Part shown: positions 17,440 through 26,638 of the stretch, in pieces
Layout: each line of letters begins with the position of its first letter
Numbering within the stretch: position 1 is the stretch's first letter
Assembly: GCA_009833045.1 (NCBI GenBank)
Contig: WUUP01000011.1
Location: forward strand, 92,080-156,079
Reading direction: 5' to 3'
Length of the DNA stretch: 64,000 nt
Origin: Saprospirales bacterium GYS_P2D
GTDB taxonomy: Bacteria > Bacteroidota > Bacteroidia > Chitinophagales > Saprospiraceae
The notes under the pieces: model-generated
What the model was told of the DNA's origin: nothing
The model's input: only the letters and a program-made list of their open reading frames with translations
The model's database searches: none
Position numbers and translations under genes: made by a program

Positions 17440-19602
17440 ATGAATAAGAGCTTAATCAAGAATCGCCTTATGCAAATGCCCTTCTACAAGATATTACTAT
17501 TTTGCCTCATAGCATCATCCCATTCTTTTGCCAATATCGATAGTCTTACCAATTTACTGAGTGTGTATCGGAATGATACAAGCCGAGTCAGAGTCTTGAA
17601 TACATTAGCTGATAAAATTCAAAGTTCCGACGGAGAGCAAGCTCTGGCCTATGCTATAGAAGCAAGAGAATTAGCACAATCACTAGATGATCAACGAGGA
17701 GAAGGTGAAAGCTTTTATCAGTTGGCATATATTTATCATAGTTTAGGAAAGTATGAACTATCTCTGGAAGCTGCGCAAAATGCAGTTAATATAGCTCATT
17801 CATTAGGGGCTGTTAAGAAAGAAGCCTCATCTTATTACATATTGGGAGCGATAAGGGTGCACAATGGTGACAATACGGAGGGAATGCAAGCGTACAAAAG
17901 ATGTTATGAATTAAGCGATAGTATCAATTATCAAAGAGGCATACGTAATGCGGCTAAAGGAATGGGTGATGTAACCTTCTTGCAGGCAAGACATGTGGAG
18001 GCCGAACAACATTTCAACACTCAACTTAGGATCAGCATGGAAACATATGATCAAAGAGGAATAAGTATATCTTATCTGGATCTAGCAAGGGTGATGAAAG
18101 CTAAAGGAAATTTTGCAGCGGCAGTTGAATATTACCTAAAAGGAATAAAAATCGCCAAGTCCATAAATGATATTAGATTGCAAGCAATCATTGTTCATAA
18201 TCTGGGTATAATTTATTTTAATATGGGCGATTATAGAAATGCCCTTCATTACCATGAGCAATGCATTTCCTTGTCCGATTCAATCTCATATTCTGCTGGA
18301 TTGGCAGGAGGGTATCAAGAAGTTGGAAGAATAAAATATAAACAGGAGGAGTATGATGAGGCCATATCCTTGTTTGAAACATCCTTAAAAATAAGACAAA
18401 CCGCAAATGATGTCAGAGGCGAATCCTACAGCTATGAAAACCTAGCTAAAGCATATGCCAAAAAGAAAGACTTTGAGACTGCCATGGATTACCACCAAAA
18501 AAGCCTCTCCATACGTGAAGAATTAAGATATCTGGGTGATATGGCCCGATCCAATCTTGAAATTGGCAAGCTAATGATGGAAGCTAACAGAAATAACACT
18601 GCTTTACCTTTACTGATTAATGCTTTAACCCTAATGGAAGAGGTTGAAGATTTGGAATTGTTATCACAAATTCAACTATCTCTTTCGCAGTGCTATGAAA
18701 CCTCAAAGGACTATAAGGACGCTCTGAAAGCGAAAAACGACTACATTCAATTAAGAGACAGTATAATGAGTCGAGAGAGTCGACAACAAGTATCGGAACT
18801 AAGATTGTTATATGAAACTGAAATCAAAGAGAAAATACTTTTAGCTCAAGAGATCTCAATTCTACAATTAGAAAAAGATCACACTAAAATCACATCCCAA
18901 AGAAACTACCTCATGGGAGGATCTCTGACATTAGGTTTGTTAGGACTTTTTGGCTTTCAATGGTATAAAGTGCGCAAAGAAAGAAACGACAAAAAAGAGT
19001 TTGCTGAAGCACTGCTTATTACACAGGAAGAAGAAAGAAAACGACTGGCAAGAGACCTTCACGATGGTATCGGACAGTCACTCCTGTTAGTCAAAAAGCA
19101 ATTGGAGAAGAATACTGCAATTACCCTTGATAATCAGAATCTTATCACTGATACGATAGAAGAAGTCAGAAGCATATCGCAAGATCTCCACCCTTATCAA
19201 ATCGAAAAATTTGGAATCACTGCCGCTATAGAGGAAATCCTATTCAAAGTTGAAAAATCAACCGGTCTATTCATCACCAGTGAGATAGAAGATATCAATA
19301 ATCTATTATCCGATACAGCAGAAATCAACATCTATCGCATCATACAAGAGGCCATGAGCAATATTGTAAAGCATGCTAAGGCAACTGCAGCTAAGGTCGA
19401 ATTAAAAAATACTACCAAGAATATTCAAATATCAATTCAAGATAATGGGGAAGGCTTTAATCATGATATGGTAATAGCTCAATCAAAAAGCTTGGGTCTC
19501 AAAACTATGTACGAGAGGATAAGTACGATAGGGGGGAAATTGAGATTTTCTAATAATCAGGGTGGAGGCACACATGTCAACATCATAATTCCTATCAATT
19601 AG
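17440..19602 (+). CDS. TPR-sensor histidine kinase 2 (HisKA_3/NarX type)
   Basis: 720 residues, same architecture as the preceding gene: signal segment (ILLFCLIASSHSFA), TPR array (ALHYHEQCISLSDSISYSAG, AMDYHQKSLSIREELRYLGD), coiled coil, transmembrane helix, HisKA_3 with histidine at about residue 541, and HATPase_c with DNGEGF. From the coiled coil onward about nine of ten residues match kinase 1, and long DNA stretches are the same. The TPR sensors are only moderately alike. This is a tandem duplication with a diverged input and conserved or gene-converted output. It ends seven bases before the response regulator gene, so the two kinases and the regulator form one operon. Confidence 0.93.
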   Translation: MNKSLIKNRLMQMPFYKILLFCLIASSHSFANIDSLTNLLSVYRNDTSRVRVLNTLADKIQSSDGEQALAYAIEARELAQSLDDQRGEGESFYQLAYIYHSLGKYELSLEAAQNAVNIAHSLGAVKKEASSYYILGAIRVHNGDNTEGMQAYKRCYELSDSINYQRGIRNAAKGMGDVTFLQARHVEAEQHFNTQLRISMETYDQRGISISYLDLARVMKAKGNFAAAVEYYLKGIKIAKSINDIRLQAIIVHNLGIIYFNMGDYRNALHYHEQCISLSDSISYSAGLAGGYQEVGRIKYKQEEYDEAISLFETSLKIRQTANDVRGESYSYENLAKAYAKKKDFETAMDYHQKSLSIREELRYLGDMARSNLEIGKLMMEANRNNTALPLLINALTLMEEVEDLELLSQIQLSLSQCYETSKDYKDALKAKNDYIQLRDSIMSRESRQQVSELRLLYETEIKEKILLAQEISILQLEKDHTKITSQRNYLMGGSLTLGLLGLFGFQWYKVRKERNDKKEFAEALLITQEEERKRLARDLHDGIGQSLLLVKKQLEKNTAITLDNQNLITDTIEEVRSISQDLHPYQIEKFGITAAIEEILFKVEKSTGLFITSEIEDINNLLSDTAEINIYRIIQEAMSNIVKHAKATAAKVELKNTTKNIQISIQDNGEGFNHDMVIAQSKSLGLKTMYERISTIGGKLRFSNNQGGGTHVNIIIPIN

Positions 19603-19609
19603 TGTAGCT

Positions 19610-20242
19610 ATGATTACAGTACTCAATGCCGACGATCACCCTATACTCAAAAAAGGTATCAGTGATCTAATCAGATCCACATCCGATATGCAGTGGATAG
19701 GATCGGCATCAGACGGCCAAGAAGCATTGACAAAGATCAGAGATATGCAACCTGATATTGCTTTACTTGACATAGAAATGCCACATCTAAGTGGCTTACA
19801 GGTAGCAGAGAAGCTAATGAGTGAAGGCATTCATACCAGATTCATACTTTTCACACTTTTTAAGGATGAATCATTTTTTCAAAATGCTATGAAAGTTGGT
19901 GTGATGGGATATTTATTAAAAGAGAGTTCTGAGGCCGAAATCATAACATGTATCAAGTCGGTAGCTGCTGGCAGAGCATATGTCAATCCATCGTTGACGC
20001 ACATGTTGATACAAAACTCCAATCAAGGACCCCAAGAATTGGATAATCTGACCAAACATGAAAGGAATATTCTCAAGTTGATAGCTCGTAATAAAACAAC
20101 TGTAGAAATAGCAGATATGCTTTTCATCAGCCCAAAGACTGTATCTAATCATCGGACTGCCATCAGTAAGAAACTCAATCTCGATGGCAAACAGAATGCT
20201 CTAATGAAATGGGCCATGAATAATGCGCAGTGGTTGAAGTGA
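19610..20242 (+). CDS. NarL/FixJ-type response regulator
   Basis: 210 residues. The receiver domain has the acidic pair D8-D9 (ADDHP), phospho-acceptor D54 (LLDIEMP), T82 and K104. The LuxR-type HTH occupies about residues 145-205 (LTKHERNILKLIARNKTTVE, then FISPKTVSNHRTAISKKL). It is activated by phosphotransfer, most likely from both upstream kinases that share its operon. The DNA target is unknown; the adjacent HTH gene and giant secreted-protein gene are the obvious candidates. Confidence 0.94.
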   Translation: MITVLNADDHPILKKGISDLIRSTSDMQWIGSASDGQEALTKIRDMQPDIALLDIEMPHLSGLQVAEKLMSEGIHTRFILFTLFKDESFFQNAMKVGVMGYLLKESSEAEIITCIKSVAAGRAYVNPSLTHMLIQNSNQGPQELDNLTKHERNILKLIARNKTTVEIADMLFISPKTVSNHRTAISKKLNLDGKQNALMKWAMNNAQWLK

Positions 20243-20281
20243 TCTGATCCTTCTCCTTTTTTTCAACTCTGAATTATGATT

Positions 20282-20299
20282 ATAGGGTCTGGACCCTAT
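20282..20299. promoter_or_regulatory. Perfect 8+8 dyad upstream of the LuxR-type HTH gene
   Basis: ATAGGGTC-TG-GACCCTAT is an eight-base-pair perfect inverted repeat with a two-base centre. It lies 40 bases after the response regulator stop and about 75 bases before the ATG at 20375. A near-consensus -7 box (TACTTTTA, 20345-20352) follows it. The position suits an operator for the response regulator or for the HTH protein itself. Confidence 0.45.
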
Positions 20300-20374
20300 G
20301 CAAATTGGGTATCTGGGCCTATTTCAGTAGGCACCGCTCTGCTATACTTTTATACCATATCAAATCAAGAAGTC

Positions 20375-20578
20375 ATGGATATCACCAGAAGAGAACAAGA
20401 AGTGCTACAATTGATTGCTTTCGAAAATACTACTCAAGAAATAGCGAGTAAACTATTCATCAGTCCTCATACAGCGATCACTCATCGCAAAAATCTCATG
20501 TATAAGTTAGAAGTCCGTAATACGGCAGGACTGGTCAGAAGAGCTTTTGAGATAGGACTATTAACTATTGTGAATTGA
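20375..20578 (+). CDS. Stand-alone LuxR-type HTH DNA-binding protein
   Basis: 67 residues from the ATG at 20375 (MDITRREQEVLQLIAFENTT). An upstream ATG at 20276 would give 100 residues but runs through a dyad and a promoter-like box and encodes no recognisable domain. The protein is nothing but a four-helix GerE/LuxR HTH (EIASKLFISPHTAITHRKNL). About 40 of 58 residues match the N-terminal HTH of the fusion protein at 53083-56811. It has no receiver or ligand domain, so it needs another input. It sits between the HK-HK-RR operon and a giant secreted-protein gene. Confidence 0.85.
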   Translation: MDITRREQEVLQLIAFENTTQEIASKLFISPHTAITHRKNLMYKLEVRNTAGLVRRAFEIGLLTIVN

Positions 20579-20609
20579 AAAACCACTTTTATTTAGAAAG
20601 TGGAAATCT

Positions 20610-20795
20610 ATGAAGTCTACAGCCTCAAATGAGTTAGATTATTATGATCTATCCAATAAAATCAAGGATGAGATTTACCAAATAGTAGAACAACTGAAGC
20701 TCAGTAATGCCCAAGCAGAAATGAATAAAGTAGACTTGGAAAATCTCAGAATGTCTATTACAGAGCTAAAGATTGATCTCGAGGCATTTATTTGA
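20610..20795 (+). CDS. Small helical (coiled-coil) protein
   Basis: 61 residues, strongly helical with heptad-like leucine/isoleucine spacing (IKDEIYQIVEQLKLSNAQAE, then LENLRMSITELKIDLEAF), no membrane segment and no known motif. It starts 31 bases after the HTH stop and ends 28 bases before the giant gene, same strand, so it probably belongs to the same transcript. It could be a dimerisation partner for the HTH protein; that is inference only. Confidence 0.6.
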   Translation: MKSTASNELDYYDLSNKIKDEIYQIVEQLKLSNAQAEMNKVDLENLRMSITELKIDLEAFI

Positions 20796-20823
20796 CCAGT
20801 AGATCGTCGAGATATATTGATAA

Positions 20824-23800
20824 ATGAATAACTACTTTTTACCATCAACACCCACTATGAAATCTATACTACCCTTTTTACTATTACTGACATTGATATT
20901 TGCTTCAGAGATATACCAGCCTAGTATCTACGCTCAGGTAATCAATGATCAGATCAACGTACATACGACTACAAGATCATTTAAAAGAAATGAATACTGG
21001 TCGAATAGCAATGATGGCACTATGGAACCAAGATGGCTGCTTAATTGGCAAAACGGATCTCCATATACCATCACAGGAAATGAGAGATTTTATGATACAG
21101 AGGCATATTGCTTTTGGAGTACACATTATGATACTGCCTATCATAACTTTACTATGTCTACGGCTCAGAATTTGCCATTTGATGCTTTGCAGAATGTCAT
21201 ATATATGGCCTGGGAAGATGATGATGCAGGAACTTTATATAATGGGCAAAATACAGCAGACAGAACCGCCCCCTGCTACCCTTTAAATCATGAGGATGAA
21301 ATTAATTCGAATCGATTGGGCACCTATTCATTTCCTATCCGTGAGGAAGGTGATCTGCCGGGCATCTGGCGTATAAGGAAACCTAATCAAGCTCTTTTGT
21401 CTCATCCTCCGACTACATTGGTCATTCCGACTTCGATTACATTTAACACTATATGGCGCTATCATTATGGATATGATGTTTTTAATCCTCTTGATTTTGG
21501 AGAATTATCTAATGGTATGAAGACGCATGTTAATCGCACTCAGAGCGTTCCTGATGCGGTATCATCCATCAATTATAATCATTCCAATGCATGGTTTGGA
21601 TCCGGAGCACAACCATCTACGGACGTGACCTATAAGTTTGTAGTAACTGGATCGATGAAACGAGTGACGATCTCAACCGATGATAATTTGACCGATTTTG
21701 ATACTTATTTACATTTATTTTGGTGGCCAGGATCAGGGTCCATTAGAAAGATAGCAAGCAACGATGATATCAGTACTTCTCCTATTAATCGCAAATCCTC
21801 CATCACCAAAGATCTGTGTCCAGGGACCTATTATGTTATTGTCGAAGGATACCTTAACACTACAGGTACATTCAAACTGTCAGTAACATCCAATAATTCT
21901 CCATCGGAGGCATTAGCAGCAGGAGAGATTACCAGCCTCAACGCTCAAGTCTGTGAAGGTCAAACCAACCCTACTTTGAATAATGAAACTGCCGCTTTTG
22001 TGATAAATGGAGATATCGGTGATGCTTCTAATCCGGCAATCAGCTATATATGGCAAAAGAAAGTCGGCAATAATTCTTTTGAGAATCTTTTAGAAGAAAA
22101 TTCTTCAAGTTTGAGCACCACGGGTACCATGGGCACAGAAGATATTGTTTTTCGCAGACAGGCTATGTACTGTGGAGTTACATCAGGATGGGCGTATGAT
22201 ACGATTCATTATCTGGTTGGTAGTGCTGATGGAGGAGAGATTGCTTTATCTGATGGTAATACCATCCCTGAGGGATTTGATCCGGGATCATTTAGCTCTG
22301 TAGTCGATGCTACGACCGATCCAGCACCTGCTATGTATGAATGGTATAGCAGTATTAATAATGGAGCAAGCTTTATTAAAATCGAGGGTGCTACTGATGC
22401 TTCTTATGATTCCGGCAATTTAGATCAGACCACGATTTTTAAACGGAGAGCATCCAATGCTTGTGGTTCACAATATGATGATAGTAATGAAATTAAGGTA
22501 ACCGTAATACCTGCTAATGGAGCAGTACGGGGGAAAGTAGTGGCTCCAGCACTACCAGGTCAGACAGAAGTGGGGATAGAAAATGTCGAAGTCTGTGCTA
22601 TTCCTTTAGATACAGCCACGATTGTTCATTTATATGGCAAGTGTGATACTACAGATATGAGTGGGTCTTATTTTATTCGAGATTTGTATTACGGTAGTAG
22701 TTCTGCACTATTTAAGATTACAGCCCAATATGAAGATCATGATATCAGAATCAACAATATTCCTACCTCTGATAGCACGCAAGAGGTGATATTGTCCTCA
22801 AGTACGCCTCAAATAGCCAATTTCGTAGACCATACCGTATATAGTATTTCAGGAAATGTATATCAAGAATTTACTCAAAATGCTACTACATCGACACATG
22901 GATTAAATGGAGTTGTGGTCAAAGTATATGCTCAGGGAGATCTGAATACTGTCATAGGAATGGATACCACAAAACATATTCCCGGTGGGAATAACTATGG
23001 AGATTATGGGATCATAGTGCCTACAGCAGGCAACTACACTATCATAGCAGAATATATTGATGATGATACAGGTGCTGCACATACGTTTGACCCTCCTATG
23101 CGCACAGTCAATGTAACTCAAAATGTTATGGACATCGATTTTAAGGATACAAGTACAGAGCATCTCGTGGGATATTTGGGGGCAAGCTGCAATCGACCAT
23201 TAGGAGGAGCTGTACAGATTAGAGTATATCAAAATGCTGATATAGGTGGTTTCTCAGCCTTTTTTGATGTTCAAGAATCATTTAATCTCACCTTGCCAGC
23301 TAGAGAATACTTAGTTGAAGTAACAGAAGATCTGTATATAGATCTGAGTTCTGAATATGAATCCTCACGGGTCAAGGATCAATTGGGTAAGTTTAGTTAT
23401 TCTACCGACATAAGTTTTGATTCGGATTCTTCACTGTATATCTATTATCACCCTGCAGTTATAGTCGAATTAGAGGGGATTCCAGCGCTAACAAGTTGCG
23501 AAGCATATCCATTCAGTTTATTAGAGCAAGGGAAAGAGTATCCTGATTTTAAAATAAAAGTATGGGAGGGACCTAAAGCCAACAATTGTCAACTTGATGA
23601 GGGAGAAGTAGTCATATCAACGGATGGATTTCAAAAGACGATCCCAGTTTTGAACGGAAAAGTGGACTATCTATTGATCGGAGGACAACCGATTATACAA
23701 GCTCCACATACTGCGAGACTAATGGTTCTGGCGAAAGATTTTAGATCAAATGATTCAGACAGTAAATATTTCGATTTCTTAGTACAGGGTGAGAAAGCCA

Positions 23801-26094
23801 TTGGAGAGAAAAAGATTACTGTTTCACCACAGATTCCTTTTTTGGTTCTACATGATCCACCAGGAGATCTGAGTTATAGCTACATGATCCAAGATTCCTC
23901 CTATCAGACTACTATGCGCTCATCGATCAAAAGCGCAAACGAAAAAGGGACATGGGAGTATACACAACTAGGAGCAGCTTATTCACTGGGGATAAGTGCT
24001 GGGCCAATATCTGAGAGTATTGACCTGATAGGCATCATGTCAGAAGATGAAAGTATCAGTAGAACGGACAACACGGCTAAAATCACCGAGTCAGTGATTG
24101 AAATCAAATCATCTACCGAATACATGACATCAAATCTGCCGGATGCATCTGTGATAGGGGATGCCGGTGATATGTTCGTTGGTTTTGCTATGAATTTTTT
24201 GTACTCAGATACTGATAAATTGCAATTTGACAACGCTAACTGCCGAGTCGATTTAAACAAAGGCATAGTTTGGTCTCCAGATTCTATCAAAACTAAATTT
24301 GCTCTATATGGGTATGCAGTTGAAAGTGAAATCGTAACTCTAAGAGAAAAGGCAAACCAGATTCCTGATTCTGCAGGCTACTTTTTGAACCAGGCCAAAG
24401 TATGGGAAGATATGTTAAAAGATAATGAGCTTACTAAGGCTAGAGTCATTGCCAATGCTGCTTATCAGAAAAAGGGCAATATAACTTTTCCAACAGGAGG
24501 AGGTACAGTAAAATATAGTGAAACGAGTATTCAATCTTCGACCAGCACAGTAGAGTTTTTGGTAGAGCTGGATACGATTGTTAATAAAGGTGGACAATGG
24601 GAAATCGCAGGCAGTGGAGAATCCAATTCGAAGCTGACTCGTGTAAAGGTAGAAACAGGACGATCCAGAGACACAATTAGGCAAACAGAGGTGACAATAG
24701 GATATGCATTAGGAGATGATGACTCTGTTGACCGATTTACTGTAGATATCTACGAGGATCCTAGATATGGCACACCGATATTCGTATCAAGAGGGTCGGA
24801 GACCAGCTGCCCATACGAAAAAGGATCAGTACCAATTGACCTATTTGAGTTATCATATGATACAGATTATCCTGCCAGTGCTACTGATATACCATCTGAT
24901 CAAGGTGTAGCATTTGGATTCAAGATCAGAAATAACGGTAGATATTCGAGAACATATTTGATATCTAACGATATCCGATATAGTACAGGGGCTAAAGTAG
25001 AAATTGGTGATGGAAATGATAATATCAGTCAAATCACTATTGCGCCTGGGGTAAGTGAGACAGTACAAGTAGTAGTAAGAAGAGAGACTGCGATCAATTC
25101 TAATATTTATAGTTTCCCTAAGATTAGAATAGTAGTCGAACCAGAGTGTACAGGACAGTTCTATGATCCTATTTTGACAGAAGAAATATTCTTCAGCGTT
25201 GACTTTAGGAGCACCTGTAGTACTATCTCTTTAGTAGAGCCGTTTGATGGAGCTGTCGTGAATATTGAAAGTAACAATCTGCTACCTGTAGAAATGCGAG
25301 ATTATGATATCACTAAGATAGATGTTGTGACTCTACAGTATGCTAAAGCAGGTACAGGAGAATGGCTTTCATCTGGCACTATGGTATTTCCTGTAGCAGA
25401 TCTACCTACAGGCGAAACAGGAAAGAGGCAAAATTGGAATCTCAATGAGATTATGACAGATGGTATATATGAAGTCAGACTAAAGGTAGTATGTCCATTA
25501 GGAGCTATAAAATATTCTGAAATACGGACTATCATCATAGATCGTACTAAACCTATGGTGTTTGGTATTCCAGAACCTGTAGATGATATCTATGATCAAA
25601 GTGAGAATGATCAAATATCTATAGATTTTGTTGAAAGCATCGTCTGCGGGGTCAATACATCTGCAGTCATAGTAGATCTGATCACAGGTGATACACTACA
25701 GACTAACACAACCTGTCAAAATAGTAGGATCATCGTCACTCCATCAGCGATTTTAGCTAATCGGACTCCATCTGTTTATCGGGTGATTTTATCTGGATAT
25801 ACAGATAGTCATGATAATATGGGAGACGCAAAAAGCTGGGTATTTATAGTCGGTGATTTTAATGTGGAATTAGCTACTTGTTTACCAGACCTTGAGATTA
25901 CCAATAATAATGATAATCAGGATGCGATCAATGTATCTGTATATAAGGCGCTCTCGATTAAGTCCAATGGTACTATACCTGGATATGGTATAACGAGCTA
26001 TAAAGCTCAGTCGGAAGTAGAATTAGATGGAGGCTTTGAGGTCACTTCGGGTGGGCAATTTGAAGCGCTGATAGAAGCCTGTGAAGATAATTGA
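20824..26094 (+). CDS. Giant secreted protein with PPC domain, PPGDLS-core and coathanger-like C-terminus
   Basis: 1756 residues. A signal peptide follows Met12 (ATG at 20857; SILPFLLLLTLIFASEIY... ending IYAQ), so the true start may be 20857. Residues about 250-355 resemble a bacterial pre-peptidase C-terminal (PPC) domain (VTISTDDNLTDFDTYLHLFW, CPGTYYVIVEGY). Ig-like and carboxypeptidase-regulatory-like modules follow (about 560-800). Residues about 1000-1430 form a core shared with the protein at 53083-56811: it opens with LHDPPGDLSYSY and includes TVDIYEDPRYGTPIF and ETSCPYEKGS. The last 70 residues (SIKSNGTIPGYG..., VELDGGFEVTSGGQFEALIE, then AC) match the coathanger-type C-terminal motif of Bacteroidota exoproteins. 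No enzyme signature. Probably surface-exposed; the context suggests control by the upstream two-component genes. Confidence 0.88.
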   Translation: MNNYFLPSTPTMKSILPFLLLLTLIFASEIYQPSIYAQVINDQINVHTTTRSFKRNEYWSNSNDGTMEPRWLLNWQNGSPYTITGNERFYDTEAYCFWSTHYDTAYHNFTMSTAQNLPFDALQNVIYMAWEDDDAGTLYNGQNTADRTAPCYPLNHEDEINSNRLGTYSFPIREEGDLPGIWRIRKPNQALLSHPPTTLVIPTSITFNTIWRYHYGYDVFNPLDFGELSNGMKTHVNRTQSVPDAVSSINYNHSNAWFGSGAQPSTDVTYKFVVTGSMKRVTISTDDNLTDFDTYLHLFWWPGSGSIRKIASNDDISTSPINRKSSITKDLCPGTYYVIVEGYLNTTGTFKLSVTSNNSPSEALAAGEITSLNAQVCEGQTNPTLNNETAAFVINGDIGDASNPAISYIWQKKVGNNSFENLLEENSSSLSTTGTMGTEDIVFRRQAMYCGVTSGWAYDTIHYLVGSADGGEIALSDGNTIPEGFDPGSFSSVVDATTDPAPAMYEWYSSINNGASFIKIEGATDASYDSGNLDQTTIFKRRASNACGSQYDDSNEIKVTVIPANGAVRGKVVAPALPGQTEVGIENVEVCAIPLDTATIVHLYGKCDTTDMSGSYFIRDLYYGSSSALFKITAQYEDHDIRINNIPTSDSTQEVILSSSTPQIANFVDHTVYSISGNVYQEFTQNATTSTHGLNGVVVKVYAQGDLNTVIGMDTTKHIPGGNNYGDYGIIVPTAGNYTIIAEYIDDDTGAAHTFDPPMRTVNVTQNVMDIDFKDTSTEHLVGYLGASCNRPLGGAVQIRVYQNADIGGFSAFFDVQESFNLTLPAREYLVEVTEDLYIDLSSEYESSRVKDQLGKFSYSTDISFDSDSSLYIYYHPAVIVELEGIPALTSCEAYPFSLLEQGKEYPDFKIKVWEGPKANNCQLDEGEVVISTDGFQKTIPVLNGKVDYLLIGGQPIIQAPHTARLMVLAKDFRSNDSDSKYFDFLVQGEKAIGEKKITVSPQIPFLVLHDPPGDLSYSYMIQDSSYQTTMRSSIKSANEKGTWEYTQLGAAYSLGISAGPISESIDLIGIMSEDESISRTDNTAKITESVIEIKSSTEYMTSNLPDASVIGDAGDMFVGFAMNFLYSDTDKLQFDNANCRVDLNKGIVWSPDSIKTKFALYGYAVESEIVTLREKANQIPDSAGYFLNQAKVWEDMLKDNELTKARVIANAAYQKKGNITFPTGGGTVKYSETSIQSSTSTVEFLVELDTIVNKGGQWEIAGSGESNSKLTRVKVETGRSRDTIRQTEVTIGYALGDDDSVDRFTVDIYEDPRYGTPIFVSRGSETSCPYEKGSVPIDLFELSYDTDYPASATDIPSDQGVAFGFKIRNNGRYSRTYLISNDIRYSTGAKVEIGDGNDNISQITIAPGVSETVQVVVRRETAINSNIYSFPKIRIVVEPECTGQFYDPILTEEIFFSVDFRSTCSTISLVEPFDGAVVNIESNNLLPVEMRDYDITKIDVVTLQYAKAGTGEWLSSGTMVFPVADLPTGETGKRQNWNLNEIMTDGIYEVRLKVVCPLGAIKYSEIRTIIIDRTKPMVFGIPEPVDDIYDQSENDQISIDFVESIVCGVNTSAVIVDLITGDTLQTNTTCQNSRIIVTPSAILANRTPSVYRVILSGYTDSHDNMGDAKSWVFIVGDFNVELATCLPDLEITNNNDNQDAINVSVYKALSIKSNGTIPGYGITSYKAQSEVELDGGFEVTSGGQFEALIEACEDN

Positions 26095-26099
26095 GAAAT

Positions 26100-26136
26100 A
26101 AAAAGGAGATTGTGAAGTGATCACAATCTCCTTTTT
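26100..26136. terminator. Bidirectional rho-independent terminator
   Basis: GGAGATTGTGA (26105-26115), a five-base loop and TCACAATCTCC (26121-26131) form an 11-bp perfect stem with A-tract before and T-tract after. It lies between the convergent giant gene and the cytochrome-B-like gene. Confidence 0.9.
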
Positions 26137-26163
26137 AGAATTTATTCTGATTCCTTATTTCAA

Positions 26164-26598
26164 TTAAAACCAACTACCTCCAAGCTCAGCTCTGAATGGC
26201 CAAGGAATCGCTGCCAAAATGATAATTAGAGCTATCAGATTGAATATGAACAGTGTCTTATATCGCTGTGGTGCAGGCTGTCTCTTTCCTTTGGAGTAGC
26301 CGATCGTCACGAGCACAGCAGCGATGATCATCATCAGGATGTGCTCCATCCCATAAAATCGAAGAACAGCTGACTGCATCATGCCCTCGACATGCTGCAC
26401 CTTTGGACTGATGAAATAGAGTACTAATCCTATCAATGTCTGGACATGGACAGCGATCAGATTAAACAAGAATGGTTGCTTTGCTTCTGTGGTGTCTTTC
26501 TTTGACATTTTTTGATAGGCAGCGACGATCGCTGCGATCAATAGGGCTAACACGATCCATCTAAGACCGGAGTGTGAGTGCTTTAGCATGCTATACAT
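26164..26598 (-). CDS. Small four-helix membrane protein (cytochrome-B-like family of Bacteroidota)
   Basis: 144 residues with four transmembrane helices. They carry histidines placed at helix ends (KHSHSGLRWIVLALLIAAI, FNLIAVHVQTLIGLVLYF, YGMEHILMMIIAAVLV), a pattern like that of small proteins annotated as cytochrome B in Bacteroidota. The histidines could ligate heme, but no biochemical proof is known to me. The gene lies 40 bases after kynU on the same strand, so co-transcription is likely. Confidence 0.7.
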   Translation of the reverse strand: MYSMLKHSHSGLRWIVLALLIAAIVAAYQKMSKKDTTEAKQPFLFNLIAVHVQTLIGLVLYFISPKVQHVEGMMQSAVLRFYGMEHILMMIIAAVLVTIGYSKGKRQPAPQRYKTLFIFNLIALIIILAAIPWPFRAELGGSWF

Positions 26599-26638
26599 AG
26601 ACTGTTGTTTTTGTTGTATTTGAGTGTGAAAATAGACT

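Noticed and set aside
20276..20374. N-terminal 33-residue extension of the LuxR-type HTH protein
   Set aside because: The segment covers a perfect dyad and a promoter-like box, and its peptide has no match to the fused HTH protein; the ATG at 20375 was preferred.
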